In this document: in pieces, positions 44,428-52,730 of the stretch
Layout: the number at the start of each line of letters is the position of its first letter
Position numbering within the stretch: the first letter of the stretch is position 1
Assembly (NCBI RefSeq): GCF_029193595.2
Contig: NZ_CP135054.1
Span: forward strand, 15,376-79,375
Direction: 5' to 3'
From: Providencia hangzhouensis
GTDB lineage: Bacteria; Pseudomonadota; Gammaproteobacteria; Enterobacterales; Enterobacteriaceae
DNA length: 64,000 nucleotides
Made by a program: the position numbers and the translations under genes
Notes under the pieces: model-generated
What the model was told of the DNA's origin: nothing
Database searches by the model: none
What the model saw: only the letters and a program-made list of their open reading frames with translations

Positions 44428-45434
44428 TTGATCTGTACTAACCCTTTTACTATTAATTTATCAACATTGACAGAGTTGATGCTATTTTCAAGCTTTACCC
44501 ATACAACCCCGTCACTTTCAGGCTTTTTATCCGTGAGAATAATACCTATCTTGTTATCAAACTCCACCTGAACATGCCACACATCATTTGTATTAACTTG
44601 AGATTTTGAATGAGAAACTTGTTTTGATTTCGCATGCGAAATTTTTTCTTTATCTCTATTTTTTATTTTACTTAATTCATCTTTTGCTTCATTACGAGAA
44701 ACACCATTTTTTCTTGCTTTTTCAACAAGTTTTTCAGCAATTTTGGGGTTAATTTCATTTATCTGAGTAAGTGTATATGCTAAGTCTACATCTAAAGTTA
44801 CTTTATCTTTTAGTAATGTGGTAACACTTTCAGGAGCACTTATTAATTTTAAATGTTTACTCACAAATGATGTAGGTTTACCTACAGTTTTTGCTATTTC
44901 TTCTCCAGTCATTCCATGAACTGTTTTAAGCTCATTAAATGCTATTGCTGTTGCTAAAGGTTTAAGGCCGGATTGTTGTAGGTTTTCTATCAACTGACCA
45001 ATAATTCGAAATTTATCGTTTTTAGGTGGAGAACCGACATAAATATCAATAAAGGTATCTCCTCTTTTTTTTGCTGTTCGCCAACGAGTTTCACCCATCC
45101 AAATTCTATAACCAGCCCTATCTTTTGGATAACAACGCGGTGGTGTTAATATCCCTACAGTGTTAAATGTATCAGCCATTCCCTCTATTATGGAGTCATC
45201 AAAATCTTCCTCTGGACGAACTTGACTTTCTGCATAAACTTCATCTATTGGAACTCTAATTATTTGCCCTTCCGTTTCTAATTCAGGGCGGGCAATATCA
45301 GTCATAATTTGGTGAGCATCAATATCTCTGATTTCCTCATTAGGTGACTTAGTTTCAATAACTTTGTTAATTGCTTCGGTTGCCGATTTACGATTTTGAT
45401 CACGTAGTCGACTCAAAAATTGTTTTTTAGCCAT
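44424..45434 (-). CDS. parB: ParB partition protein
   Basis: The 336-residue product has the ParB N-terminal domain (IRVPIDEVYAESQVRPEEDF, YRIWMGETRWRTAKKRG in place of GERRxRA, LIENLQQSGLKPLATAIAF) and a helix-turn-helix (MTGEEIAKTVGKPTSFVSKH). The C-terminal part is lysine-rich and then beta-rich. It should bind the centromere and stimulate ParA. One 16-bp palindrome lies within its coding sequence (44627-44642). It follows parA by five bases. Confidence 0.9.
   Translation of the reverse strand: MAKKQFLSRLRDQNRKSATEAINKVIETKSPNEEIRDIDAHQIMTDIARPELETEGQIIRVPIDEVYAESQVRPEEDFDDSIIEGMADTFNTVGILTPPRCYPKDRAGYRIWMGETRWRTAKKRGDTFIDIYVGSPPKNDKFRIIGQLIENLQQSGLKPLATAIAFNELKTVHGMTGEEIAKTVGKPTSFVSKHLKLISAPESVTTLLKDKVTLDVDLAYTLTQINEINPKIAEKLVEKARKNGVSRNEAKDELSKIKNRDKEKISHAKSKQVSHSKSQVNTNDVWHVQVEFDNKIGIILTDKKPESDGVVWVKLENSINSVNVDKLIVKGLVQIK
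44627..44642. repeat. 16-bp palindrome, copy 2, inside parB
   Basis: ATTTCGCATGCGAAAT is embedded in the parB coding sequence, encoding part of SKQVSHSKS. An identical 16-mer within a gene argues for a selected binding site, as chromosomal parS sites also often lie inside genes. Confidence 0.8.
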
Positions 45435-45439
45435 TTAAT

Positions 45440-46303
45440 TTATCCTACCTGTTTCACAATTCGTTTTGCTAATTCTTCATATTGAATTGCTGGTTTAGAT
45501 TTAGGCTCATATTCTTTAAATGTCATACCTAATTCTATAGCTTCTTTTGCTGTTGCTTGAGCAAACGAAATATAAGCTAAGATATAATCTTGGGTATAAC
45601 CTTTATCTTCAAGTATTTCGACTAGCATATTAAGGTTATGAGTATCCACAGCCCCCAAATAACCATCAAAAAGTGGTTTTGAATAGTTCGCAACTGTAGC
45701 TTGAGTCACATAGGTTCCCAAAAATTGTAACGATGGATTATAGTTTTTCTTTATTTTTTGCATGTAAGTTAATTGTTTAGCTACAGCATTCCTTGATTGT
45801 TTTTCTAGTAAGGTTGGAATTAATAAATAATCAGCAGCCATATGACTTGCTACCATTACATTAGAATATGAAGGGGCTGAGTCTATAAAAATAAAATCAT
45901 ATTTTTCCTTCAATTCTAATATACGATCTCGGAAATCAAACATACAATCAGAGTGTCTATAGTTAACCTCATTAAGTTCACTCGTTGTGCCTATGAAGTC
46001 ACGTCCATCATCTAGAGTTATCGGTTTAATGTCAGTATTAGAAAAAAACAATTGATAGGTATTAGCCTCACCAGGGGTGAACTCATGCTTTAATGGTTCT
46101 TTTTCAATTTCCAATGGAAGTTCATTCGGAAAGGTACGTTCTGTTAACCCTGTAGTCCAATCCGCATCAATTTCTAGAACTGAATACCCCATTTTTTGCA
46201 AGTTGAAAGATATTTCATTAGTAGATTGAGACTTAACTACACCACCTTTCTGGCTGCACACTACTATTAGCTTGCCAAGTTTTTTTCCTGTTTTGAGTTC
46301 CAT
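45440..46303 (-). CDS. parA: ParA partition ATPase
   Basis: The 287-residue product has the deviant Walker A motif CSQKGGVVKSQS near its start, followed by LEIDADWTTGLT and the Walker B FIFIDSAPSYSNVM. It is a short ParA without an N-terminal DNA-binding domain (type Ib-like). ATG 46303 has AAGGA eight bases upstream. An in-frame ATG at 46327 lies inside the 16-bp palindrome and is rejected. The palindrome just upstream suggests autoregulation by ParB or a partner. Confidence 0.92.
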   Translation of the reverse strand: MELKTGKKLGKLIVVCSQKGGVVKSQSTNEISFNLQKMGYSVLEIDADWTTGLTERTFPNELPLEIEKEPLKHEFTPGEANTYQLFFSNTDIKPITLDDGRDFIGTTSELNEVNYRHSDCMFDFRDRILELKEKYDFIFIDSAPSYSNVMVASHMAADYLLIPTLLEKQSRNAVAKQLTYMQKIKKNYNPSLQFLGTYVTQATVANYSKPLFDGYLGAVDTHNLNMLVEILEDKGYTQDYILAYISFAQATAKEAIELGMTFKEYEPKSKPAIQYEELAKRIVKQVG

Positions 46304-46318
46304 ATTAGAATCCTTAGT

Positions 46319-46334
46319 ATTTCGCATGCGAAAT
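46319..46334. repeat. 16-bp palindrome, copy 3, at the parA leader
   Basis: ATTTCGCATGCGAAAT lies 16 bases before the parA start codon, where binding would block the leader or promoter. Confidence 0.85.
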
Positions 46335-46488
46335 GTTGAGAAAGGTGTGGTGTGACAAGAATATACTTATATTAATATCAATTTTCATATCCACTCCTAT
46401 GAGTCAGGCGTTTCGCCTAAAAAGACACAACTTCATGTATCTTTGAAAGCTATGAATCTAAATTCATATCTTGAGGGGATTATATCAT

Positions 46489-46526
46489 AAATTCATTGCA
46501 TATCAATATTGATATGCAATGAATTT
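46489..46526. repeat. 38-bp perfect palindrome upstream of parA
   Basis: The symmetric centre is TCAATATTGA, and the arms extend without mismatch to AAATTCATTGCATA and its complement. It abuts and overlaps the fourth 16-bp palindrome by four bases. A perfect uninterrupted palindrome of this length can extrude as a cruciform and is a plausible centromere core or strong dimer/tetramer site. Confidence 0.9.
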
Positions 46527-46538
46527 CGCATGCGAAAT
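46523..46538. repeat. 16-bp palindrome, copy 4, abutting the 38-bp palindrome
   Basis: ATTTCGCATGCGAAAT shares its first four bases with the end of the 38-bp palindrome, forming a composite site of 50 bp about 190 bp before parA. Confidence 0.85.
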
Positions 46539-46649
46539 TTTCTAAAAGATTATCTTATGCTTACATTAAGAACCTTCAACATACCATTTAAGTATAACTA
46601 TATGATAAGTATATTTTAGTTATCGATTTTTATATCATTGAAATGATAT

Positions 46650-46686
46650 TTGTGATTTAAACGATACACTATCATTTAAATCACAA
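46650..46686. repeat. 12-bp inverted repeat downstream of the 360-codon gene
   Basis: TTGTGATTTAAA and TTTAAATCACAA are separated by 13 bases. A second short repeat, ATATCATT-GA-AATGATAT, lies just to its left. They could terminate the gene at 46720 or be further partition-region sites. There is no T-run. Confidence 0.6.
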
Positions 46687-46719
46687 TGGAAGGCTCTTAA
46701 ATTATGTTACCTATTCTTT

Positions 46720-47802
46720 TTACTCTTCTAGCAGTGAAACACCTATCGGCAACCCGCTCGCTTCATCGTAATCTACCACATATTTTCCAAAACCACCCTC
46801 AAGTGCTTTTTGCGAAATAGAAACTTCATTGGTTGTTTCATTAGCCACATGCACACCTGCCTTAATAAATAGTTGCCTTATATAACCAAGATAGCTATTT
46901 AATTCCATCAAGTACCCAGCAACTGTTTTAGTCATGAGACAACTAACTGGATTGTCATCAGAGATTCTTGTCAACTCATCTAACCGTTTGTGTTCTATAT
47001 GTCTAGCTGAAAGATCTCTAGGCTCAAATGGCCTTGTTGTATTAGGGTTTGTTAAAAATACGCCCTTATTTTTTTTGTTCTTAACATGCTCATAAATCAC
47101 CTCTGCCAGTCCATAATCTTCCCTTAACGTTAGAACAAAGACACCTGAAATTGAATTGTAACGATCGGTTCTGAATCTGTTTGTATCTACAGATGAATTA
47201 TTTTGGTTAATGATGAAATCGTTATTGGCTCTTACTATCTGGTGATTATTATCACTCTGATTCTTAATCCAATGAGCTTGCCCTATACCCATTAAAGCCT
47301 CGATAATTAAAGGAAGTCCGCTACAGCCTTCTGCAATTTCACAATTTAGCCCTATGGTGGGGAGGTCTAAAGGGAAAAACAGCGAGTCATTAATAACTAT
47401 TATTGTAGCATCTCCCTCACTTATGATTCCGTCGTTTATATAAGTGACTATTTTTTTATTTTTCTCTCTAACCGCTGCAGTGGTTTTTAATAGCGTTGTA
47501 TATGATGCTAAACGAGCTCCTTCTTGTGTGGGGTTTAGTCTATAATTTGGGTCTTTAAATTGTTTCTCCAATTTCGGCACGGGGCTTGGGGTTATGACTT
47601 CAAACCACGTAACTTTACCATTTTTTTCTGCTTTAAAATCTGGCCCTTCCTTGTCACTGCTTAACTTATAACCATCACGAATTAGCCGATCGGAGAATAA
47701 AATCTCTGACATTCTTTGTTCGTATTTGTATGGTTCTTTAGAGAGAATTTCAGAAGTAAAGGTAGGATCATTTAATCCTAACTCATAAAACCTGTTCGCC
47801 AT
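46720..47802 (-). CDS. Unknown protein, possible PD-(D/E)xK nuclease-like N-terminus
   Basis: The 360-residue product has EGPDFKAEKNGKVTWFEVITP near residue 60. The GPD-x-x...WxEV arrangement resembles the core of PD-(D/E)xK nucleases and their inactive relatives. The rest is not recognised, apart from an acidic, beta-rich middle and C-terminus. It lies upstream of the partition operon in the same direction. The IS26-bounded island is inserted about 70 bp before its start codon, so its natural promoter is probably disrupted or replaced. Confidence 0.6.
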   Translation of the reverse strand: MANRFYELGLNDPTFTSEILSKEPYKYEQRMSEILFSDRLIRDGYKLSSDKEGPDFKAEKNGKVTWFEVITPSPVPKLEKQFKDPNYRLNPTQEGARLASYTTLLKTTAAVREKNKKIVTYINDGIISEGDATIIVINDSLFFPLDLPTIGLNCEIAEGCSGLPLIIEALMGIGQAHWIKNQSDNNHQIVRANNDFIINQNNSSVDTNRFRTDRYNSISGVFVLTLREDYGLAEVIYEHVKNKKNKGVFLTNPNTTRPFEPRDLSARHIEHKRLDELTRISDDNPVSCLMTKTVAGYLMELNSYLGYIRQLFIKAGVHVANETTNEVSISQKALEGGFGKYVVDYDEASGLPIGVSLLEE

Positions 47803-47867
47803 TAACTTAAGTCTGCCGACAGCTTCGTTGATTAGAAAGAAACCATCACCATACCTTTTCTATAGAG

Positions 47868-47875
47868 TTTTTTTC
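47868..47875. repeat. Target-site copy left of the IS26-bounded island
   Basis: TTTTTTTC directly precedes IS26. The same eight bases follow the last IS26 of the island at 59215-59222, the length of duplication that IS26 makes. Homopolymer content lowers its information value. Confidence 0.65.
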
Positions 47876-48695
47876 GGCACTGTTGCAAATAGTCGGTGGT
47901 GATAAACTTATCATCCCCTTTTGCTGATGGAGCTGCACATGAACCCATTCAAAGGCCGGCATTTTCAGCGTGACATCATTCTGTGGGCCGTACGCTGGTA
48001 CTGCAAATACGGCATCAGTTACCGTGAGCTGCAGGAGATGCTGGCTGAACGCGGAGTGAATGTCGATCACTCCACGATTTACCGCTGGGTTCAGCGTTAT
48101 GCGCCTGAAATGGAAAAACGGCTGCGCTGGTACTGGCGTAACCCTTCCGATCTTTGCCCGTGGCACATGGATGAAACCTACGTGAAGGTCAATGGCCGCT
48201 GGGCGTATCTGTACCGGGCCGTCGACAGCCGGGGCCGCACTGTCGATTTTTATCTCTCCTCCCGTCGTAACAGCAAAGCTGCATACCGGTTTCTGGGTAA
48301 AATCCTCAACAACGTGAAGAAGTGGCAGATCCCGCGATTCATCAACACGGATAAAGCGCCCGCCTATGGTCGCGCGCTTGCTCTGCTCAAACGCGAAGGC
48401 CGGTGCCCGTCTGACGTTGAACACCGACAGATTAAGTACCGGAACAACGTGATTGAATGCGATCATGGCAAACTGAAACGGATAATCGGCGCCACGCTGG
48501 GATTTAAATCCATGAAGACGGCTTACGCCACCATCAAAGGTATTGAGGTGATGCGTGCACTACGCAAAGGCCAGGCCTCAGCATTTTATTATGGTGATCC
48601 CCTGGGCGAAATGCGCCTGGTAAGCAGAGTTTTTGAAATGTAAGGCCTTTGAATAAGACAAAAGGCTGCCTCATCGCTAACTTTGCAACAGTGCC
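47876..48695 (+). mobile_element. IS26: IS26, copy 1 (left end of island)
   Basis: This is a complete 820-bp IS6-family element bounded by GGCACTGTTGCAAA and its complement, with the transposase reading rightwards. It is identical in length and ends to the copies at 54742, 58395 and 63181. Confidence 0.97.
47939..48643 (+). CDS. tnpA: IS26 transposase
   Basis: The 234-residue DDE transposase starts MNPFKGRHFQRDIILWAVRW. It has an N-terminal helix-turn-helix (YRELQEMLAERGVNVDHSTI) and catalytic residues in MDETYVKVNG, INTDKAPAYG and the glutamate in NNVIECDHGKLKR. In-frame codons upstream of this ATG are not used in IS26. Confidence 0.96.
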   Translation: MNPFKGRHFQRDIILWAVRWYCKYGISYRELQEMLAERGVNVDHSTIYRWVQRYAPEMEKRLRWYWRNPSDLCPWHMDETYVKVNGRWAYLYRAVDSRGRTVDFYLSSRRNSKAAYRFLGKILNNVKKWQIPRFINTDKAPAYGRALALLKREGRCPSDVEHRQIKYRNNVIECDHGKLKRIIGATLGFKSMKTAYATIKGIEVMRALRKGQASAFYYGDPLGEMRLVSRVFEM

Positions 48696-49428
48696 GAAAA
48701 TCTCATATGATCAGAATTACAATCCTGTTGAAAAAGAAGTTACACCTTTTGAAAACTTCAAAAAAGTTCTAGGACGATCAGAAAAGAAAGAATTTTCTAC
48801 AGACTTCACTTTAGTAGACAAGCAAGAAAAATTGATCAAAGCATATCTGCAAGATCACCGCCACCATATTGAAGATAAGCGGGAGATATACGGAATTAAC
48901 TCGAAGATACATGCTTTAACTTCAGAGAATCGTACATTCACGAAGGAAGAAATTGTTACCGAGGTTCGTGCGAATCTTAAATCTAAATCTATTTTAGGTG
49001 ATGAGATCGGTAGCATTAGAGGTATGAAAATTGCAAAAGGTGAGCTTCTCAAACTTGAGGAAGGGTTACAGATCAAGACTGGATTCTTTAAGAAAGAAAC
49101 CTTTGAGAAGGGAACAGAATTAAAGGTTCTTGATGCCTACAAGATGAAAGATAAACCAATGATTAAAGCTCGAATCAATGATATGGAATATGAGATTCCA
49201 TTTGAAAAACTTTCTGTTAAGTATTCAGATCGGTACTTCACAGAGTTTAAAGATCAGAGCGCACACCGTTTTACTGCCCGCAATAAAACTGAAGTTTATA
49301 GCGAGTACCGTGAGCAGTTATTGAAGCAAAAGATTACTGCACCGGAAGAAAATTTGAATGCTCCTAATCACAAGATGAAGCTGCAAAGCAATCTTAATAC
49401 TACCCCTAGAAATACACCTAGAATCTAA
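48696..49428 (+). pseudogene. 3' part of a gene truncated by IS26, unknown
   Basis: The frame continues into IS26 on its left, so the true 5' end is lost. The remaining 243 codons encode a charged protein (KKVLGRSEKKEFSTDF..., GFFKKETFEKGTELKVLDAY, DRYFTEFKDQSAHRF). It could be the C-terminus of a plasmid mobilisation or conjugation protein from another host such as Acinetobacter, suggested only by the neighbouring IS1006-like element. I do not recognise it with confidence. Confidence 0.5.
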
Positions 49429-49478
49429 CTTCACCTGGCATAAGCAAGTGAAAATAACAAACCATAAAAGACTTTTTA

Positions 49479-49916
49479 ATGAGTAAAGATGATCATGATA
49501 AATTTGTATTATTCCTGATAGTTGTAGGCTTTATCGTGTTAGTTGTTTGCGGTCTTGCGTGGCAGGGAGCAGGCATCTTTAACTTGCCTTTCACAGTGAT
49601 GCTATGGACTATCATTAGATTAATTATCGTGGTATCGCTTGTATTTATTACTGGAAAATTCGGTCTATCAAGAGAGTTTACTTTCCCCGCAGCAGCAGTA
49701 GGTTTAGCTTTTAGTTTATTCCCTGTCCTTGATCATATTGCGTTAGGTTATTCTGCTAAAAATTTCTATGAAACCACTAATTTTATGGGGCAAACGGTTC
49801 GGGAATTTGGTGCCAGTAAAATTACGGTCTGGTGGGGTTCGATTTATGCCAAAATAGCCTATGCTAGCCTTGCAGGTTTAATTGGATATGGTGTTAAGGT
49901 CGCCACTGATGATTAA
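49479..49916 (+). CDS. Four-helix membrane protein, unknown
   Basis: The 145-residue product starts MSKDDHDKFVLFLIVVGFIV and has four or so membrane segments (about 9-28, 37-57, 66-82 and 120-140). It follows the truncated gene by 50 bases and ends at a good terminator. It belongs to DNA imported with the IS elements. No family recognised. Confidence 0.6.
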   Translation: MSKDDHDKFVLFLIVVGFIVLVVCGLAWQGAGIFNLPFTVMLWTIIRLIIVVSLVFITGKFGLSREFTFPAAAVGLAFSLFPVLDHIALGYSAKNFYETTNFMGQTVREFGASKITVWWGSIYAKIAYASLAGLIGYGVKVATDD

Positions 49917-49921
49917 AAAAG

Positions 49922-49948
49922 AAAAACCAACTTGAAGTTGGTTTTTTT
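49922..49948 (+). terminator. Rho-independent terminator
   Basis: AACCAACTT and AAGTTGGTT form a stem right after the stop codon, followed by TTTTTT that runs up to the next insertion sequence. Confidence 0.85.
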
Positions 49949-50767
49949 GGCACTGTTGCAAATAGAGATTTGAGTCGATGATGTTCCCTTTAAAAAGTAC
50001 TTAGAGACCGAAAACCCTGTTGATTAGACACACTTCACCCTGAGGCTGACCATAATAAAATGACGATGCTTGTCCTTTACGTAGTGCACGCATGACTTCA
50101 ATACCTTTAATTGTGGCATAAGCCGTCTTCATAGATTTGAATCCTAATGTGGCCCTGATGATCCGCTTTAGCTTGCCATGATCACATTCAATCACGTTAT
50201 TTTTATACTTAATCTGCCTGTGCTCAAGGTCTGGTGGACATTTACCTTCCCGTTTTAACCGTGATAAAGCACGTCCATATGTGGGTGCTTTATCCGTGTT
50301 GATCACTTGTGGAATTTGCCACTTCTTCACATTATTTAAAATTTTTCCAAGAAAACAATATGCTGATTTGGTATTACGTCTAGAAGAAAGATAAAAATCA
50401 ATGGTATCGCCACGTTGATCGACTGCACGATACAGATAAGACCATCGTCCATTCACTTTTACATAGGTTTCATCAATATGCCACGAGCTCAGATCTGTAG
50501 GATTACGCCAATACCAGCGTAAACGTTTTTCTATTTCAGGAGCATAACGTTGAACCCAACGGTAAATAGTCGTGTGATCAACATTCACACCCCGTTCGGC
50601 CAGCATTTCCTGCAGTTCACGATAGCTAATGCCATATTTACAATACCAGCGCACAGCCCAAAGAATGATTTCGCCCTGAAAATGCCGACCATGGAAAGGA
50701 TTCATATGCTGCACCTTTAGCTAAAACAGTCTTCAGCTTACCATTCGTGGTTATTTGCAACAGTGCC
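49949..50767 (-). mobile_element. IS6-family element of the IS1006/IS1008 group
   Basis: This 819-bp element has ends GGCACTGTTGCAAAT and its complement, like IS26, but its sequence differs throughout and is AT-richer. The length and character fit the Acinetobacter elements IS1006-IS1008. It cuts the ISCR2 fragment to its right. The exact name is not settled. Confidence 0.85.
50001..50705 (-). CDS. IS6-family transposase (IS1006/IS1008-like)
   Basis: The 234-residue product starts MNPFHGRHFQGEIILWAVRW and is closely similar to IS26 transposase, with the same DDE framework (IDETYVKVNG, INTDKAPTYG and the glutamate in NNVIECDHGK). Differences are scattered, for example SSWHIDET where IS26 has CPWHMDET. 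Confidence 0.95.
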   Translation of the reverse strand: MNPFHGRHFQGEIILWAVRWYCKYGISYRELQEMLAERGVNVDHTTIYRWVQRYAPEIEKRLRWYWRNPTDLSSWHIDETYVKVNGRWSYLYRAVDQRGDTIDFYLSSRRNTKSAYCFLGKILNNVKKWQIPQVINTDKAPTYGRALSRLKREGKCPPDLEHRQIKYKNNVIECDHGKLKRIIRATLGFKSMKTAYATIKGIEVMRALRKGQASSFYYGQPQGEVCLINRVFGL

Positions 50768-51599
50768 GCTGACGCACACCATCGCCCACCGGGTGGGTCG
50801 CTATCTGGAACGGCAAGGCCTGCTGGAACGGGATGTCGAAAACAGCTATCTGGCCTCGGATGCGGTGGATGACGACCCGATGACACCCCTGCTGGGGCAC
50901 TCGATCACTTACCGTATCGCTGTCGGTTCACAGGCGGGGCGAAAGGTGTTCACTTTGCAAACTCTGCCGACCAGTGGTGATCCGTTCGGTGACGGGATTG
51001 GCAAGGTAGCCGGGTCCAGCCTGCACGCCGGCGTGGCGGCCAGGGCCGATGAACGCAAGAAGCTCGAACGGCTGTGCCGGTACATCAGCCGCCCGGCGGT
51101 ATCCGAGAAGCGGCTGTCGTTAACACGAGGCGGCAACGTGCGCTACCAGCTCAAGACGCCGTACCGGGACGGCACCACGCACGTCATTTTCGAACCATTG
51201 GATTTCATTGCAAGGCTGGCCGCCCTGGTACCGAAGCCCAGAGTCAACCTAACCCGCTTCCACGGGGTGTTCGCACCCAACAGTCGGCACCGGGCGTTGG
51301 TCACGCCGGCAAAACGGGGCAGGGGCAACAAGGTCAGGGTGGCTGATGAACCGGCAACACCAGCACAACGGCGAGCGTCGATGACATGGGCGCAACGGCT
51401 CAAGCGTGTTTTCAATATCGACATCGAGACCTGCAGCGGCTGCGGCGGCGCCATGAAAGTCATCGCCTGCATTGAAGACCCTATAGTGATCAAGCAGATC
51501 CTTGATCACCTGAAGCACAAAGCCGAAACCAGCGGGACCAGGGCGTTACCCGAAAGCCGGGCGCCACCGGCTGAGCTGCTCCTGGGTCTGTTTGACTGA
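50768..51599 (+). pseudogene. ISCR2/ISVsa3 transposase, C-terminal part
   Basis: The frame enters from the IS1006-like end and encodes about 276 residues of the Y2 transposase of the IS91-like ISCR2, including the AFP-like PLLGHSITYRIAVGSQAGRK, the FHGVFAPNSRHRALVTP block and the zinc-type CSGCGGAMKVIACI. The catalytic N-terminal part is missing. The complementary N-terminal fragment lies at 54390. GC content is far higher than in the backbone. Confidence 0.85.
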
Positions 51600-51779
51600 C
51601 GAGCCTGAAGGCCAACGATACCAATCAAAATGCTGCGTTCACAGCGCCGCGGCAGGGATCCGCCGTGCTGGTTGTCGGAAAAGGAGCCGCTAGTGGGAAA
51701 GAGGAGGGTAAATTTTCAGCGTTGCTGGCTCCCCGTCAGCCGGATTGGGTTGCATCGCAGGGGTGTCGAAAGAGTCAAC

Positions 51780-52514
51780 TGCGGTCCAAAGCTGTTGGAC
51801 TTGGGTGAAAAGGGCGTTTATTCTTCCTATACGTGCCGCGTTCCAGGCGGCGACTATGAGGGCTATGTCGATGCCCATGTGCGCCGGCTGGAGGCGCTAC
51901 GCCGGGCCGGTATCGTCGAGCGGATCGACGCCGACCAATGGCGCATCCCCGATGATCTGGTCAGCCGTGCCGCCGCCCATGACGCCGGCCGAGACAGTCA
52001 GGCCAGCGTTCGCGTCCTTTCCCCGGTCGATCTGAACAAACAGATCGGATCGGACGGCGCGACCTGGCTGGACCGGCGGCTGATCCACGGCGAGACGGCC
52101 GACCTTGCGCCAACCGGCTTCGGGCAACAAGTCCGCGAAGCCATGGACCAGCGCCGCGAGCACCATATCGAACAGGGCGACGCCACCCGCAGCCGGGACA
52201 GCCGCGTCTTCTACCGGCGCAACCTTCTCGCCATCCTGCGGGAGCGCGAGGTAGCCGGCGTCGGATCGGATATGGCTTTGAGTAAGGGCCTGCCGTTCCG
52301 CGCCGCCACGGACGGCGAGAGCGTCAGCGGCAAGTTTACCGGAACCGTGCATCTATCGAGCGGCAAGTTCGCCGTGGTCGAGAAATCCCATGAGTTCACC
52401 CTTGTCCCGTGGCGGCCGATCATCGACCGCCAACTCGGCCGCGAGGTTATGGGCATCGTGCAGGGCGGGTCGGTGTCGTGGCAGTTAGGGCGGCAGAGGG
52501 GGCTGGAACGCTGA
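51780..52514 (+). pseudogene. VirD2-like/DUF3363 relaxase fragment
   Basis: From about LLDLGEKGVYSSYTC the product matches the C-terminal half of VirD2/TraI-like relaxases found beside floR (IDADQWRIPDDLVSRAAAHD, SPVDLNKQIGSDGATWLDRR, FRAATDGESVSGKF). The N-terminal relaxase part with its tyrosine is absent. The sixty codons to its left come from the ISCR2 end region and form an artificial fusion. It is a passenger of the floR segment. Confidence 0.75.
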
Positions 52515-52730
52515 GTGCGCCCATGCCGCATTGCGAAGCAAAAGATAATCGGATAAAATGTAGCAATTCATATTCGTAAGCGTGGAGTAATCAGATGGGA
52601 AATTCCAAGTCAGCAGACAAGTAAGCCGCAACAACCAGTATTGTTGTTGCGGCGCTCTGTAAGGCTAGTCTCATCTGATTGCTGACGAGCAGACGTCGCC
52701 CGGTATTCCTTAATCGAGGGTTGATTCGTC

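Noticed and set aside
48649..48695. Start of the 48649-49428 frame within the IS26 end
   Set aside because: The first codons are the terminal sequence of IS26. They form an accidental fusion with the truncated gene.
51630..51780. N-terminal sixty codons in front of the VirD2-like fragment
   Set aside because: They come from the ISCR2 end region and share nothing with relaxases.
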